Assembly (NCBI GenBank): GCA_024509875.1
Contig: JAMPIV010022916.1
Coordinates: 248,001 to 312,000 of the forward strand
Length of the DNA stretch: 64,000 nucleotides
Source: Oreohelix idahoensis
Taxonomy: Eukaryota; Mollusca; Gastropoda; Stylommatophora; Oreohelicidae
Direction of reading: 5' to 3'
Shown: piece after piece, positions 1 through 12,060 of the stretch
Layout: each line of letters begins with the position of its first letter
Position numbering within the stretch: the first letter of the stretch is position 1
The notes under the pieces: model-generated
What the model was told of the DNA's origin: nothing
The model's input: the letters and a program-made list of their open reading frames with translations, nothing else
The model's database searches: none
Translations under genes and position numbers: made by a program

Positions 1-2028
1 CAAACACATGCCTAGTATTCTTAGAAAGAAGGGTAGTGGGTCAGCCAATCAAAAGACGCGAGCTCGCAGCAGTCGATTGATATTTGTTATTGCGTTTATG
101 AGGAAACAAGATGTGTGCAAATTGAAGGATGGATTTAAATATCGTATGGGACCCCAAGATGCAGCAATAGTGAATGCAGTCAGCGACTCATAGCTTGACT
201 GCTTGCATCAGGATCAGCGAACCAGAGCTGATCAAGACCGTACTCCACGTCCACGTGGTGGTCCTGGAAACAGTCTGCAGAAGTGCAGTCTGGCTGAGCG
301 AGTACGGATCGAAATGGGAAGGCAAACCCGGTCCCTAAAAAATGCCGTGCAGAAGTCGGATGTGTCGACCGAAAGGTGCAGATATCACAGCTTAGGCGCA
401 AACAGACACACCGCAACCACCGTCCTTTTCAGGGTGAACGAGGAAGAAGAAGAAGAAATATCGTATAAGCTGATGCAGTGACAGAAAAATGACAGGAATA
501 GTGGAAGAAAGGCTTACTTTTGGAAATATGTGCAAGTGATGGCGTCGATATATCGAACGATGCTGTGTCGATTGCGTTTCAAAATGTTCCCATTGAAGTG
601 ACCAGAAGAATAATGTGATTTCTAATCATGTTCCCTGATCTATGCTTTATGTGCTCAGGGAGAATAAAAATTCAGAGAGACCCAACTGGTGTAAGGACAG
701 CGAGACAATGCGCCTGTTAATCTTCAGCCCACAAATGTACTTAGCAGAAGCATTTGTTCTTTTATTTTTCCTTCCTGTTTGTGGTACGAAGTTACACTTA
801 AAAGAGACCAGTCTGAAGTAAGAGTCTTCGCCACTGTATACTATATCGAAACCAATTATGGAAAGTTTCACATGGATAGAGAGAAGAAATTCTGGGGACT
901 GAGATAAATCAAAAAGTCATGGATAACAGGGTTGAGATGCACGAAGGCGATTTCTGAAATCCAGCTCGCACAGACTCGCCTAGAACTGCACCAAAACACG
1001 GTCTTCAACTAAGCTGCAAAGCATTGCTCTCCGATCCGCTCGCGCTTGGCCTATAAAAAGGAACAGCGGATTTGTCAAAATCACACATACACAACATAAG
1101 TTAGAAGGACAGGCGGATAAAGAGAAGCTAGTCAAGGTTAAAGCCTTTACCATATGTTGCAGGGCAGCGCTATCTCCACCAAACCAATTCTTTTCTGAAC
1201 TATATTTATCCTAAGAGGGTATGTAGGTTTATGATTAATTAAATTGTTTTATTACAGCTTTAAATTAATAGAATTGTGTCAGGATTAGACCAGAGAACTG
1301 AGCTGAACTTTAGTTGTGAATCCGCAAAAGGAATTCGATGTCTACCAGAGATTATCAGGATTGTCACGGGGAATAGCCAATTACAATATTATATTGGAAA
1401 CAGAGACTTGGCACTCCATAATGTGAAAGGCGAAGGTAGCATCATACCTATGTATAAACTATATTATATTCATCTATTATATTATTTTCAAAAAAATGTT
1501 CTGCAGATAGACACCTCTCTTGTCTCGCTATTGCTAATCAGACTGATCCATGTATCATTCACATACATGCAATTATCTGAAACACACTCATTTCATGAAC
1601 ATTTAGGCTTGTGGGCTTCTTAACCAAAAGCTAGCCACATGTCCATATTGTCCTCAGGTTAATATGTGTCAACATAAATCAGAGGTCTAGAATCCAGATC
1701 AATCTGTGCTAACTGAAACAACACAGGAGCCTCTGCTATTGTCATCAGGATTTCAACTCTAGTCCCCATCAGTAGTTGGTGGTCTAGAGGAAGACCTACA
1801 CTGATAAATCTGTGCCATTTCAGGAAGACAGTCATAAAACTTCCAAAGATGAGTAATTCATGTAACCAAATTCATGCAACTCATTTAAGCAGACAAGGAG
1901 AGTGATTAGTTAATGATGAAAAGCATTGGTTTATTAGCATTGCCAAGAGACTAGAGTGACAGAACATTTGAGGAACTTTGTTTCAACTTAATTGGAAAAT
2001 TCAAGAAAAGATTTTCTTAGTTATATAA
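1..2028. other. no gene recognised (left edge)
   Basis: No ORF here has a recognisable domain. A short GAA-rich run lies near 441-458. At 1052-1060 there is a TATA-box-like string (TATAAAAAG) in a locally GC-richer patch, but no convincing exon follows, so I do not call a promoter. The rest is AT-rich sequence without structure I can name. Confidence 0.5.
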
Positions 2029-2271
2029 TCTATATAAATAAAAGGCAAAGTATGTTTCTATGTTCTTAATACAAATCCGCATGCCTTATTATTTCTTGAT
2101 GAATTTTGGCAGACAGGCTCTTCAGTTACCGTCGGGGTACGCCAAACAGTTATTTTATAATTTAATATTGTAATTATGACATTATGATTAATTACAGTTT
2201 TTCGTAAGAAATGTATAGAAGCCATTTATTTCTCAGGGGCCATAATCAAATAAATACATATCCAATAAATA

Positions 2272-2454
2272 TCAAGGAAGAGGTTGACCAAGCCTGGGAC
2301 GGTCATTGGTGGTACCTGTCGCCCGAAATCGCTGGTTCAGCCTCACTATAGTTGACTGGTCACAATTGAAATGTCTGGCAACTTCTCTGGTCGCCATTCC
2401 ACTGCTGAGCATACCAACAGCTTGCCATCGCTCTTGTGACGACAGTCGAGGCAT
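2272..2454 (-). pseudogene. Tc1-like transposase, N-terminal helix-turn-helix fragment
   Basis: About 60 codons starting at the ATG at 2454 resemble the N-terminal DNA-binding domain of Tc1/mariner transposases: a helix ending REVARHFN, then DQSTIVRL, then a tail TGTTNDRPRLGQP that matches the GRPR-type linker region of the family. The domain would bind the terminal inverted repeat. The catalytic DDE part is absent; similarity stops near 2275. The open frame continues upstream of this ATG but those codons have no Tc1 character. The fragment lies wholly within the Helitron-like element, so it was either captured or inserted there. Family assignment is fairly safe; subfamily is not. Confidence 0.65.
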
Positions 2455-3195
2455 GACAAAAACATTAACAGACTTTCTTTCGATGAAAACAGATAATGGC
2501 TTTTTACTCGCTGAAACTTGACTAATGCGTGTGCCAAATTTCAATGTGATTCGACTTTTAATAAAGCCAGAATTTATCAAAAACCTTGTTTTGCACGTGA
2601 AGCACGCAAAATTTGAAGTAAACATCACATCCACAGTAAAGTGGGAATACATGAACTTCATCACTTGCACAATTTCGGGGTTTGAAAATCGCTCACTTTA
2701 ATACACATTTCAACAGTGAAAACATGTCACGATTTCTATGCGTTTTTAATGGCGGCTAGTACATGTAATTTCAATGACACTCATTTGGCGAAGCGGTTTC
2801 AAATTGGATCGGAGCTGTATCGATACATATATTAAAACCAATGAAGGTTCACTAAATTATCAAGCAACCATTGACTACTAACTCGGGCGTTGGCGTAGCT
2901 GGCGAGTCTTTTTTAGGGCTTCATGCTATCAGATAGATAATGTTGGTTCTTTTCAGGACTTAGTATCTATCAACGCTGATCGGGTTAGCAGTCAACAGAG
3001 TTGACTTTTTTGGGGATGATAAATGCGCTCTGATATAACCAAATAGGGTGAAAGGAACGCGCCTCGCCAGGTAAAGGGGAACAAAAAAAAGTTCTCTGAG
3101 CATGAACATCCACTGTGCATGCTTAATCTTAATGAAAATGTTACATGGTATTATTTTTTTTTTACATCATTTTTAAAATGCGTGGTCAAAATTGT

Positions 3196-3745
3196 AATGT
3201 ATATATGTTTATTTTGATTGAAAAATCAGACTTATGCATTCATCCGCTTTCACTCATGGTATGTCGGTGCTTCAGAATTTTTCAAATAATCATTCTTCCC
3301 CGCTTAGTATTAAAATTTAGAAAATGCCACACTTTAGCCTGATTGTTTAAATAACTGTATCAACATACGTAAAAACCACATTCACTCGGTAGTCGCTTTT
3401 TTCCCGTTGCAATTATTTTTAAGTTATTTTATAGTAACATATTTAGTTGTTGCAGAAAACTAAATTATTAGATAGCTATGATCGTTGAAGGGCCGTTTAA
3501 ATGGAAGTAATTTTTTCACAGGTTGCCAGGTCACATAATTTGGTTTCTACCGCTTTGGTTAAAAAAAAAAAAAAATAAGCTGGTGGCTTTTTGTCAAATA
3601 TGTATTCAATTCATTTGAATGTATGTTTATTTTGATTGACAAAGCAGATTTATGCATTCATTCGTTTTCACGTGCTTCAGAATTTAAAAAAAAAATAAAC
3701 CTTCGTCCCCGCTTAGTACTAAAATTTAGAAAATGTATAGGTAAC
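3196..3745 (+). repeat. diverged direct repeat inside the Helitron-like element
   Basis: The stretch from about 3196 to 3330 recurs at about 3618-3745. Shared blocks include GTTTATTTTGATTGA, TTATGCATTCAT, GTGCTTCAGAATTT and TAAAATTTAGAAAATG. A second shared block, CATAATTTGGTTTCTACCG, occurs at about 3534-3552 and 3745-3763. This is an imperfect duplication of 130 bp or more, with length changes in A-runs. Confidence 0.7.
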
Positions 3746-4630
3746 ATAATTTGGTTTCTACCGATATTTCGAAGACTAAGCACTTCTTTACCGAAACAGA
3801 CTGCAATATCTTTTGTAAAAGAAGACGGTCTTTATCACATTGCTGGACCAAGGGTCTTCTATAATTGTACATGTGCCTGTCTCAAACGGGGCGCGCCTCG
3901 CCTCAGTAATGCAATATTTCAGTTTTTATTTTTATTTTTGGCCCTTAAAACAATAAACTAGCTCAATGCTAAACAATACACCAAAACGAAAGATCTTTAT
4001 TTAGACGTGTCCTAATATAACAGGCGTTATCCGTGTGTCTCGTTTGAATGGGTCGTGTCTCACCGAAATGAGAAACTTCTGTTAAAAAAATACAACTCAA
4101 CACAATCTTTTATATTTGAAGTATGTATGACAGAAAATAATAATCATGTTTTTTGTTACAAGCAATAATATATATATATATGTTAGAAAAAAACGTGCTA
4201 CGATAAACAGTAGTAAGAACGTTAAAATAAGGATGAGTTGGACTATTCTTTCTTGGTGCGCCAGGTTGAAAGGGAAAATGTGTCTTATTAGTTTGCTTCT
4301 TGCTAAAACTCGGAAGCAGAATAAAATTGCTTTTGCGATTCCATCATAAGAAATAAGAGTATGTTGGAAAAATTCGGAAGCAAAATGAAAAGCAAAAGTG
4401 AAATCACTCTTTTGGTAGAACCATATGGAATAACAGTATTTTGTGCGGCTTTCATTTGCAATTACTGTAAACAAGGCACGAGGATAGTCACTTAAAGTGG
4501 TAGTCAGTGCCTTAAATGAAAATTCATTTTCACTCGAATATCAAAATATCATAATTTTATTTTGACATTTCATAAGTTTCCTAAACAGTTAGTAGGAAAA
4601 ACACGGGCAACGCCGGGTCCTTACAGCTAG

Positions 4631-5559
4631 TTAGAAATATAAATCAACCATATTTCAAATTTTGTAATATGTTTTATTCATTGAATTCCATCATCACCCA
4701 TTCATAATTTCACAAGAAGAAAAGATAGATGTAAATAATAAATTCAGTAATTGTACTCAGCTGACTTAATAATTTTATATTGTTAAAGTTTGAGTTTTAT
4801 TGAATTGTTTGATTTTCATAACGAAGGTGGCACCGTATGGTCTGACTTTACTCTGAATACTTTCTAAAGCAGATACCTTCACAACCGTGACTATCCTTTG
4901 ATACCAGTGCTCTTCTCCAACACTGGGACGTCACTCTTTTCAATACAGAATACTATTTCTGCTCCACTACTGACACTACACACATAAAAACCTTTCGCTA
5001 CAATTGAAAATCACATCTTATGGTGACATATAGTAACGTTCTACATGAGAAGGATGGGGAATAAACCCCTACTAATATCAGACGCTTTGATGATGAGTGG
5101 TTTGGCATGAAAATGCTCTGATAAACTGCTCTTGATTGGACTTCTGGTAACCATCTGGGCGCGTTGGCGGAAAATTTCGCGTGTATGCTACAACAATGAA
5201 AGACTACTCCCCGAGTTCCAATTGCTTCAACGAGGAATCATAGACAGTCGGGAACACGGAATATTAGGACCCAAATATAAGACAGGTCACAGGACTGGAC
5301 GTGAATTCTAAGATAAGAAAAGAGTAGCCCCAGAGACATCACTTTCCACCTTAAGTTCTAGGATTCAACTTCAAGAGCTATAGGTTAGACCGTTAACTCT
5401 CCCCTGAAAGGGCAGCTTAAATCAGTTGTCCGACAATATTCGGAAGTTTCATGTGCAAAAAGTCTGTTTGCCCGAAAAACTCGGGGAAAGTTGTAATATA
5501 TACATTTTATAATTTTATATTTGATTTTTGACAAGTATAATTCGTTTGTGGATGTACAG
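4631..5559. other. no feature recognised
   Basis: AT-rich sequence between the Helitron-like element and the first dispersed repeat copy. I see no domain-bearing ORF, tandem repeat or terminal structure. Confidence 0.5.
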
Positions 5560-5712
5560 TTGCATATGAGGCTGGCAACCTCATCACTGCAAATAACTTG
5601 GCACATGAACCATCACTGCAAGAGCTGGTGACTGTTTCGTGCGGGTTTCATCACAAGAAACCAACAGCAGAGGTAGCCTCAGACTCCATAGAGAGCAGGG
5701 AGTGGATGATGA
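5560..5712 (+). repeat. dispersed repeat R1, copy a
   Basis: One of about seven related segments in this window. Landmarks in order: ATGAGGCTGGCAACCTCAT, a CATGAACCATCACTGCAAG block, AGAGCTGGTGACTG, GGGTTTCAT, AGCAGAGGTAGC and AGACTCCATAGAGAGC. It lacks an ORF and obvious termini, so it could be a SINE or a MITE-like element. Confidence 0.55.
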
Positions 5713-5759
5713 TAGCATGGTCTATATATTTATTATACAAGCACTTTAGTAAATATCAG

Positions 5760-7060
<1,301 letters not shown>

Positions 7061-7599
7061 CGTATTATTTGGCCGGTTGCAGTGCAATTTGGTGCACACA
7101 ATTAGCGCATGCCATATCTGAAGTGTGCAAAATCTCATGCTTCTATCTTCATTATTAGCTGAGAAGAATGATTTCCGTTTGTGTACATGTTTGTGGTACA
7201 AGTTTGTGGTACATGTTGCCAGCAGTCTACGCGAGACACCTCATCAGATGGGTCTTGAATACGCTTGGCAACCTAGACGATCTCAGTTGTTATGCTTGCT
7301 TCTCTTTAAATTCCTGTGAGGCTCCCTAAATTAAAAGCATCATTCTTCTATTTTTATCTTTGCCAAGAGTAATCTTGAGCGAAGGTCGATACCTTTCAAG
7401 ACCCTCATCATATACTTTATGTTTGGCCATTTTTGACCACCACTGCATAGCAGGGGAGACATTACCGTCACATTGTTGGTTGTTTTCATTATTAGTGTTT
7501 ATCGCTATGTAACATGTTCATTTTCTCCATCTCTTTGATCTTTCATCTTTGAAGAATTTCTTATGTCAAAAGAAAAACAAACAAAACAAAACACCAAGC
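7061..7599. other. no feature recognised
   Basis: Sequence beyond the mariner start codon. I looked here for the second mariner inverted repeat and did not find it. An A-rich run at about 7564-7594 is the only structure seen. Confidence 0.45.
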
Positions 7600-7735
7600 C
7601 AAGACTGCTGCTGGAATCATTAGAAGAAGCCTGCACCAAAAGCAATCACATGCTCTCGCCGCTGCGGTTTCTGTAGCAATTTATTTAACCTGTTGAGGGT
7701 GCTAACAAAACCTCATTTTTGTGGGTTTTTATGAC
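7600..7735 (-). repeat. dispersed repeat R1, copy c
   Basis: Reverse-oriented copy: AGAAGCCTGCACCAA, GCAATCACATGCTCT, CGGTTTCTGTAGCAA and TGTTGAGGGTGCTAACA correspond to the reverse complement of the blocks seen at 5560-5712. It is diverged. Confidence 0.4.
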
Positions 7736-7904
7736 ATGCCAGATGGAACTATAGTTCTATTCTATCTTTGTCTCATCAGAGACTTCCCAAAAACTACAAG
7801 GGGCGAGTAACACATGTTATACTTACAATCCCAGGAACTATTCTTCTTCTTCTACCTCCTTAGCGCTCCTAATGGAGCATACAGCCAACACTGTTGTAGT
7901 CGTT

Positions 7905-8075
7905 CCTAGAGAGCTTGCACTAACTCATGTGCTCCTTACGGAGTACGTAATCATGATTGCAGCATTGTCTCCAGGAAGCCTTCACTAAGTATATGCATGT
8001 TCTTACACCGGTGGTTTCTATGGCACCAGTTGTATATGATGAGGCTGCCAGTCCTGTCAAAACCTCTTATTGAAA
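7905..8075 (-). repeat. dispersed repeat R1, copy d
   Basis: Reverse-oriented diverged copy. It shows TCCTTACGGAGTACG, AGGAAGCCTTCA, GTGGTTTCTATGGCA and ATATGATGAGGCTGCCAG in the order expected for R1 on the minus strand. Confidence 0.4.
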
Positions 8076-8593
8076 TTCTTTACCGCAATACGAATGTCTC
8101 TATTTGTCCCTGTTAATTATTATCTCCATTTCCGAAACCGAACAAAAAACAACCGAGGTCCTATTCCATAATTCCATGCACCATTATCCATTTAAATGAC
8201 CACCAATCTCCGCCAAGAACTCCAAAGCCAGCTAAGTGGAACATCTTATATGGAGCAAAAGAACAACTTATGAACAAATGCAAATATCCCTACAAGGTAT
8301 TGGGCCTAAGGGCGGGAGCCAAACGCCGTTGAATTAATAACAGCAACAAATGCCAAGAACTACTTCCTATATTGGGCTCTTGTGTGGAATTGTAACATTC
8401 AAGCAAGAATTCGCTGTGCTCACGAAGTTGAAGCAGAATTATACCTTGTACAAACATAAGCTATCTGACAGTCTTGGAAAAACCACATACGAACAAACGG
8501 ATAATTCCATAGCGATGAATGGCAACCCGGGGGTCTCTAAAGAGACAAATGAAGAACAGGCCAACTGCACCCTCAGGCGTGTTCCTAGAAAAC
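8076..8593. other. no feature recognised
   Basis: Sequence between two R1 copies. An 84-codon open frame at 8350-8604 has no recognisable motif and no codon pattern I would trust. Confidence 0.45.
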
Positions 8594-8770
8594 GACTAAT
8601 ATGAGGTGGTGAATGATGCTGGCATCATCTTCATGTAGAGCAACTTGCTACACAAACCACCGTTGCAAGAGCACGTGACTGCTTGGTTCAGGCTTCATGC
8701 AAGAGGATTAGCAGAAGTGGTAGCCCCCATACTCCGTAAAGAGCTTGGAAGGAAACAGGTAATGGTGATA
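8594..8770 (+). repeat. dispersed repeat R1, copy b
   Basis: Forward copy with ATGAGGTGGTGAATGATGCTGGCATCAT, ACCGTTGCAAGAGCACGTGACTG, GGCTTCATGCAAGA, AGAAGTGGTAGCCCCC and ACTCCGTAAAGAGCTTGG, in the same order as copy a. Confidence 0.5.
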
Positions 8771-9779
8771 ATAATTAAAGAATAGAAAGAATACACGTAC
8801 TGTTGAGAAACCTAAACAAAATTTAACATTAAAACAAACAAAAAAAAACAAAAACAAAACACTGTTAACTTTATCGTGCCTGAAGAGGCACAACAAAAAT
8901 ATTGTAATTGCATCAAATGAAAACATGGCTACCTGTAGAAAATGGCCTTTCTTCTTCGACACGTGTTTGGAAATAAACGATAAAAAGAAGGATTATAAAC
9001 AGAAGGCGAAGACAGTGTTGGCCTTCGTGGGCACCGGAACTAAGAGGTTTCTGTTTGTGTTTTCTTTCTCTCTTTCATTGTTTATTTTACAGCGTGGCTG
9101 CTCGGGTACCGCGTCGAAGAATCTACCCTGTTGCGTTGATCGAATAAGCTTCCTGTCTTTCAGGAATATCGGACACTGCCGAAGAAGTGAAATTATAACG
9201 TCCGCTTAAGCTCTCAAATCACAGGGGTTGAACGAGATATCGAGAGAAATCTCTATAGAAGTTTGGAGCACATTGTCTTTCTGGTATTGTTTTCCTATAT
9301 TTGTCTAGGCCAGATCTAACGACCGAGGCGTTAGTTCTAAAGACGAGAAATTTGCGGGTAGCCGCCCCATCCGTAGTGCAGCCCCGCCCGAGGTCATAAA
9401 TTACTGCATTAGGGAGGTCAGAAAGATGACCTGGTAAACATAGATGTTGACTGTCGAACATCTTGTCTGTGCCATGCTAGCATCCTGCTTCCGTCTTTGT
9501 TGTGAGAGTTAGGTCAAGATTTCTGTTGAGAGCTTCTGGCAGTTTCACCTCCGGGTCGTGAGTACTCCGCCTCTTCCTCCTTCTTCGTAAGAACGAGAGG
9601 ACAAGGGGGTGGGGGGTTGAAAGATATTTCGTGTCGCTTTCTGGTGTCTGGGACAGGTGGACGGATGTGAGGATAGATTTAATCAAGGGTGAGAGTATGC
9701 GGCGTGCTTATGAGCGGTCTCAAGAAGGACGTATTAAAAGCATGTAAATAATAATGATAACCATCATCATTTCAAATTC
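8771..9779. other. no feature recognised
   Basis: Mixed sequence, A-rich at 8830-8860 and somewhat GC-richer at 9300-9600. Several 60-95 codon open frames on both strands show no domain or compositional signature. I see no repeat termini. Confidence 0.45.
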
Positions 9780-9935
9780 TGCTCCCAAATGGTTCATTGA
9801 GCGACCATTGCAGCTGCCTCCCCTGCAGAAAGCTAGCACCAAAACATTCATGTTCTTCCACAGCAGTGGTGTCTGTAACAATTTGTTTTATATGATGAAG
9901 TTCCCAGCCCCTTGCATATTTTAATAAACTCGCCT
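9780..9935 (-). repeat. dispersed repeat R1, copy e
   Basis: Reverse copy: TGCAGAAAGCTAGCACCAAAACATTCATG, ACAGCAGTGGTGTCTGTAACAATTTG and TATATGATGAAGTTCCCAG follow the R1 order on the minus strand, diverged. Confidence 0.4.
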
Positions 9936-10089
9936 GTTGCAGCATGCTTCAGAGAGCATATTCTGCAGAGACACCTAGGAACACTCAACAATAATGACAA
10001 TACAGCTAAATAATCCCTTAGTTGATACTACCGTAGGGGATTCAAGTGTTATAGTCGTCACCTATACTAGATCTCAATTTTAAGCAGCG

Positions 10090-10245
10090 TCAGTTAGTAG
10101 CTTTTACAGCTGCGTAGACTGGAGCGTAACGTGACCTAGTCTCCGGCCCAGTCTTGCCCCTGTATCTGCGCTTCATAAAACTCTTGGCCCCTTCGTAAGT
10201 TACGCTTGTGTCAAGTTGAGGCAGCTTTCCCCCTTTTTTTGCCAA
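10090..10245 (-). pseudogene. LINE ORF2 C-terminal fragment (post-RNase H)
   Basis: About 50 codons on the minus strand read [18 protein letters not shown] and then FMKRRYRGK. They match the segment just after the RNase H domain of the better preserved LINE copy at 20478-20804 ([20 protein letters not shown]). The fragment starts and stops abruptly and is not functional. It lies just left of a long TA array. Confidence 0.65.
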
Positions 10246-10366
10246 TTTTGTTTCTGAAGACAGACGTGAAATGATAAAGACGGTATATAATTCCTTGAAC
10301 AAATTTCACAGGATAGGAGAGCTCGGCATGAATATGTCTGTGCTCCTCAGGGAACTGGAGGATTAT

Positions 10367-10367
10367 G

Positions 10368-10462
<95 letters not shown>
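10367..10462. repeat. (TA)n microsatellite, target of the tandem element
   Basis: TA dinucleotides for about 95 bp, ending exactly where the first terminal repeat of the tandem element begins. A short TA run (17549-17560) also flanks the far end of that element, as expected if the element inserted into a TA array. Confidence 0.9.
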
Positions 10463-10465
<3 letters not shown>

Positions 10466-10703
10466 GACAGTACGGACTGTTACGTCGGATTTACACTAAG
10501 GTGCTGCCACTTAATTATAGTTAGGGTAAGAATACTTAGCAAGATTTAACACTAAGTATTTGAACGTGTCTAGTTAGTGTAATAACACTAGTGCCCACGG
10601 AAGTGATGGTTTGAGAGAAGGGGGTTAATTGAGTTGGTTTTAGGCACGAGACGAGCGAGGCTTGATTTGATGCCGTTCCCGTCCACTCCCCCGGCCACAT
10701 AAC
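10463..10703 (+). repeat. element F terminal repeat A, internally deleted
   Basis: Only 241 bp, against 761 bp for B and C. Two blocks are missing: about 70 bp after ACACTAGT (near 10590), and about 450 bp after GAGCGAGGC (near 10661). The second gap joins at a short CTTGATTT repeat that occurs at both sides of the missing block in copies B and C, which suggests deletion at microhomology. Confidence 0.85.
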
Positions 10704-10815
10704 TTGATTTGGTGCCGTTGACCAGCTCGTAACTGCCTTTTTACGATGGATTCAGCTATTTGATTTGGTGCCCGTGACCAGCTCGTAACTGTTTTTTATG
10801 ATGGATTCACCCATT
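10704..10815 (+). repeat. 57-bp tandem repeat at the leader of element F unit 1
   Basis: Two units start TTGATTTGGTGCC, continue GACCAGCTCGTAACTG and end with a T-run and ATGGATTC. The second unit contains the start codons of the long ORF (ATGATG at 10798); the first has ACG at the matching place. A primer-binding site would be expected here (TGGTGCCGTTGACC is a candidate), but I cannot confirm a tRNA match. The same pair follows terminal repeat B at 14287. Confidence 0.7.
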
Positions 10816-11976
10816 CAACAGCTAGAGCATCAAGTATTTTTGTTGCAAAAGAAAAACCACCTGCTTCAACAACAATTGTCACAGCAACAAACAGCTGCTG
10901 GAAGGGCACACTGGAACAGTCTCAATAAAAGACACTGTCGCATTACAGTGAGAAACGTTATCAATGTAATCAAACAAGGAAAGATAATTGAAATAAATAA
11001 TGTTACCAGTGACCAACAAAGATGTATGGTAACGACAGAAAATGGACTAAGAGCATATATAAAGCCAGTAACACAGTGGAGAAAAACCTTTAACAGACGT
11101 TATCATTCCTGTTCCACCGCTGAGGTTCATATCCCTCCACCTGAGCTGTACTCACGTATCCACTCCCGTGACGCTCGCTTGGCTGAGTTACCCTCCGTTA
11201 CTCCAGGCCCCTCTCATGCTTCGCCTCAGCATGATATTATTGTACCTCCTATTACTGCCGCAACTCCTGTCCATACCTCCCTTCCTCCCCCTGTTCACCT
11301 CTCTTCTGATTCCACTTTTCCTCCCCCTGTTCACCTCTCTTCTGACCCCGCTTTTCCTCCCTCTGTTCACCTCCCTTCAGACCCCGCTTTTCCTCCCTCT
11401 GTTCATCTCTCTTCTGACCCCGCTTTTCCTCCTTATGGTTATTTTCCTCCGCCTCCCTCCGACCTTGATACAGAACATGAGACTGACTCTTCAGATGTTG
11501 AACCTTCTCTTTTTCCTTATGGTTATTTTCCTCCGCCTCCCTCCGACCTTGATACAGAACATGAGACTGACTCTTCAGATGTTGAACCTTCTCTTCCTCC
11601 TTATGGTTATTTTCCTCCACCTCCCTCCGGTTATTTTTCTCCCCCTTCCTCTGATCTTGACTCTTCCCCCGATTATTCTTCTTTTGATATTGGACCTGAT
11701 GTTCCTCTTCCCTCAGCTCGTTTTCTCTTTAGACGTCGTCATCCAAAATTCATTTACGATTCTGTTTCCTTTCCTAAGCCCCTTCACCAGCGGGCCGCCC
11801 ATGTACGAACCCGTTTTCGTCGCTCCCGTGGTTCTGTTCATTCTCCTTACCGTAGTCCCTCTCCTCCGCCTCTCCCTCCCCCTGTCACACCTCCGTCCCG
11901 TAGATTGCGTGTTCCCCTCCGTTATCCTCATACCAGTCCGCAGCCTCCACCCCGACCCTCCCGTTGTTTCCCGTAG
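10798..11976 (+). CDS. element F ORF1, unrecognised coiled-coil / Pro-rich / RS-rich protein (intact copy)
   Basis: 392 codons, start at a tandem ATGATG. Residues about 8-28 form a leucine-zipper-like helix (LEHQVFLLQKKNHLLQQQL). A short basic region with RITVRNVINVIKQGKIIEI follows, then a proline-rich low-complexity half. That half carries four 12-residue units of the type FPPSVHLSSDPA and two 29-residue units containing YGYFPPPPSDLDTEHET. Residues 315-392 are rich in Arg, Ser and Pro (RTRFRRSRGS, PSRRLRVPLR). By layout it could be a Gag-like multimerising and nucleic-acid-binding protein, but I recognise no family. A second long open frame on the same DNA (11168-12043) follows from the repeat composition and is probably not translated. 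Confidence 0.55.
   Translation: MMDSPIQQLEHQVFLLQKKNHLLQQQLSQQQTAAGRAHWNSLNKRHCRITVRNVINVIKQGKIIEINNVTSDQQRCMVTTENGLRAYIKPVTQWRKTFNRRYHSCSTAEVHIPPPELYSRIHSRDARLAELPSVTPGPSHASPQHDIIVPPITAATPVHTSLPPPVHLSSDSTFPPPVHLSSDPAFPPSVHLPSDPAFPPSVHLSSDPAFPPYGYFPPPPSDLDTEHETDSSDVEPSLFPYGYFPPPPSDLDTEHETDSSDVEPSLPPYGYFPPPPSGYFSPPSSDLDSSPDYSSFDIGPDVPLPSARFLFRRRHPKFIYDSVSFPKPLHQRAAHVRTRFRRSRGSVHSPYRSPSPPPLPPPVTPPSRRLRVPLRYPHTSPQPPPRPSRCFP
11281..11603 (+). repeat. coding minisatellites in element F ORF1
   Basis: Four imperfect 36-bp units (TTTTCCTCCCTCTGTTCACC type) at about 11281-11428 are followed by two nearly identical 87-bp units at about 11430-11603. Both unit lengths are multiples of three, so copy number can change without breaking the frame. 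Confidence 0.85.
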
Positions 11977-12060
11977 TCCATGCCATTGTTCCTACATCCC
12001 AACCTACACAGTACGATCCTCGCCTGTTATTGTAAGCCATTGAAAGATTGGAAGCAATGA

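Larger units (their letters stand above)
2029..4630 (+). mobile_element. Helitron-like non-autonomous element
   Basis: The left end begins TC at 2029 after an A and continues with TATATAAATAAAAGGCAAAG, a typical Helitron 5' start. The right end has an imperfect short hairpin at 4601-4618 (ACACGGGCAACGCCGGGT), then an 8-nt spacer and CTAG at 4627-4630, followed by T. Helitrons are known to start with TC, end with CTRR behind a short hairpin, and insert between A and T without target duplication; all of these are visible. No Rep/helicase ORF is present, so the copy is non-autonomous. Inside are a Tc1 fragment, a pair of direct repeats and GCGCC-rich modules. A chance pairing of two unrelated ends is the main alternative. 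Confidence 0.55.

Noticed and set aside
1052..1060. TATA box of a gene promoter
   Set aside because: The string is there, but no exon, ORF or other promoter element supports it.
11168..12043. 291-codon leucine-rich ORF in element F
   Set aside because: Alternative frame of the same coding minisatellites as ORF1; the frame of ORF1 has the coiled coil and Arg/Ser tail and starts in the leader.
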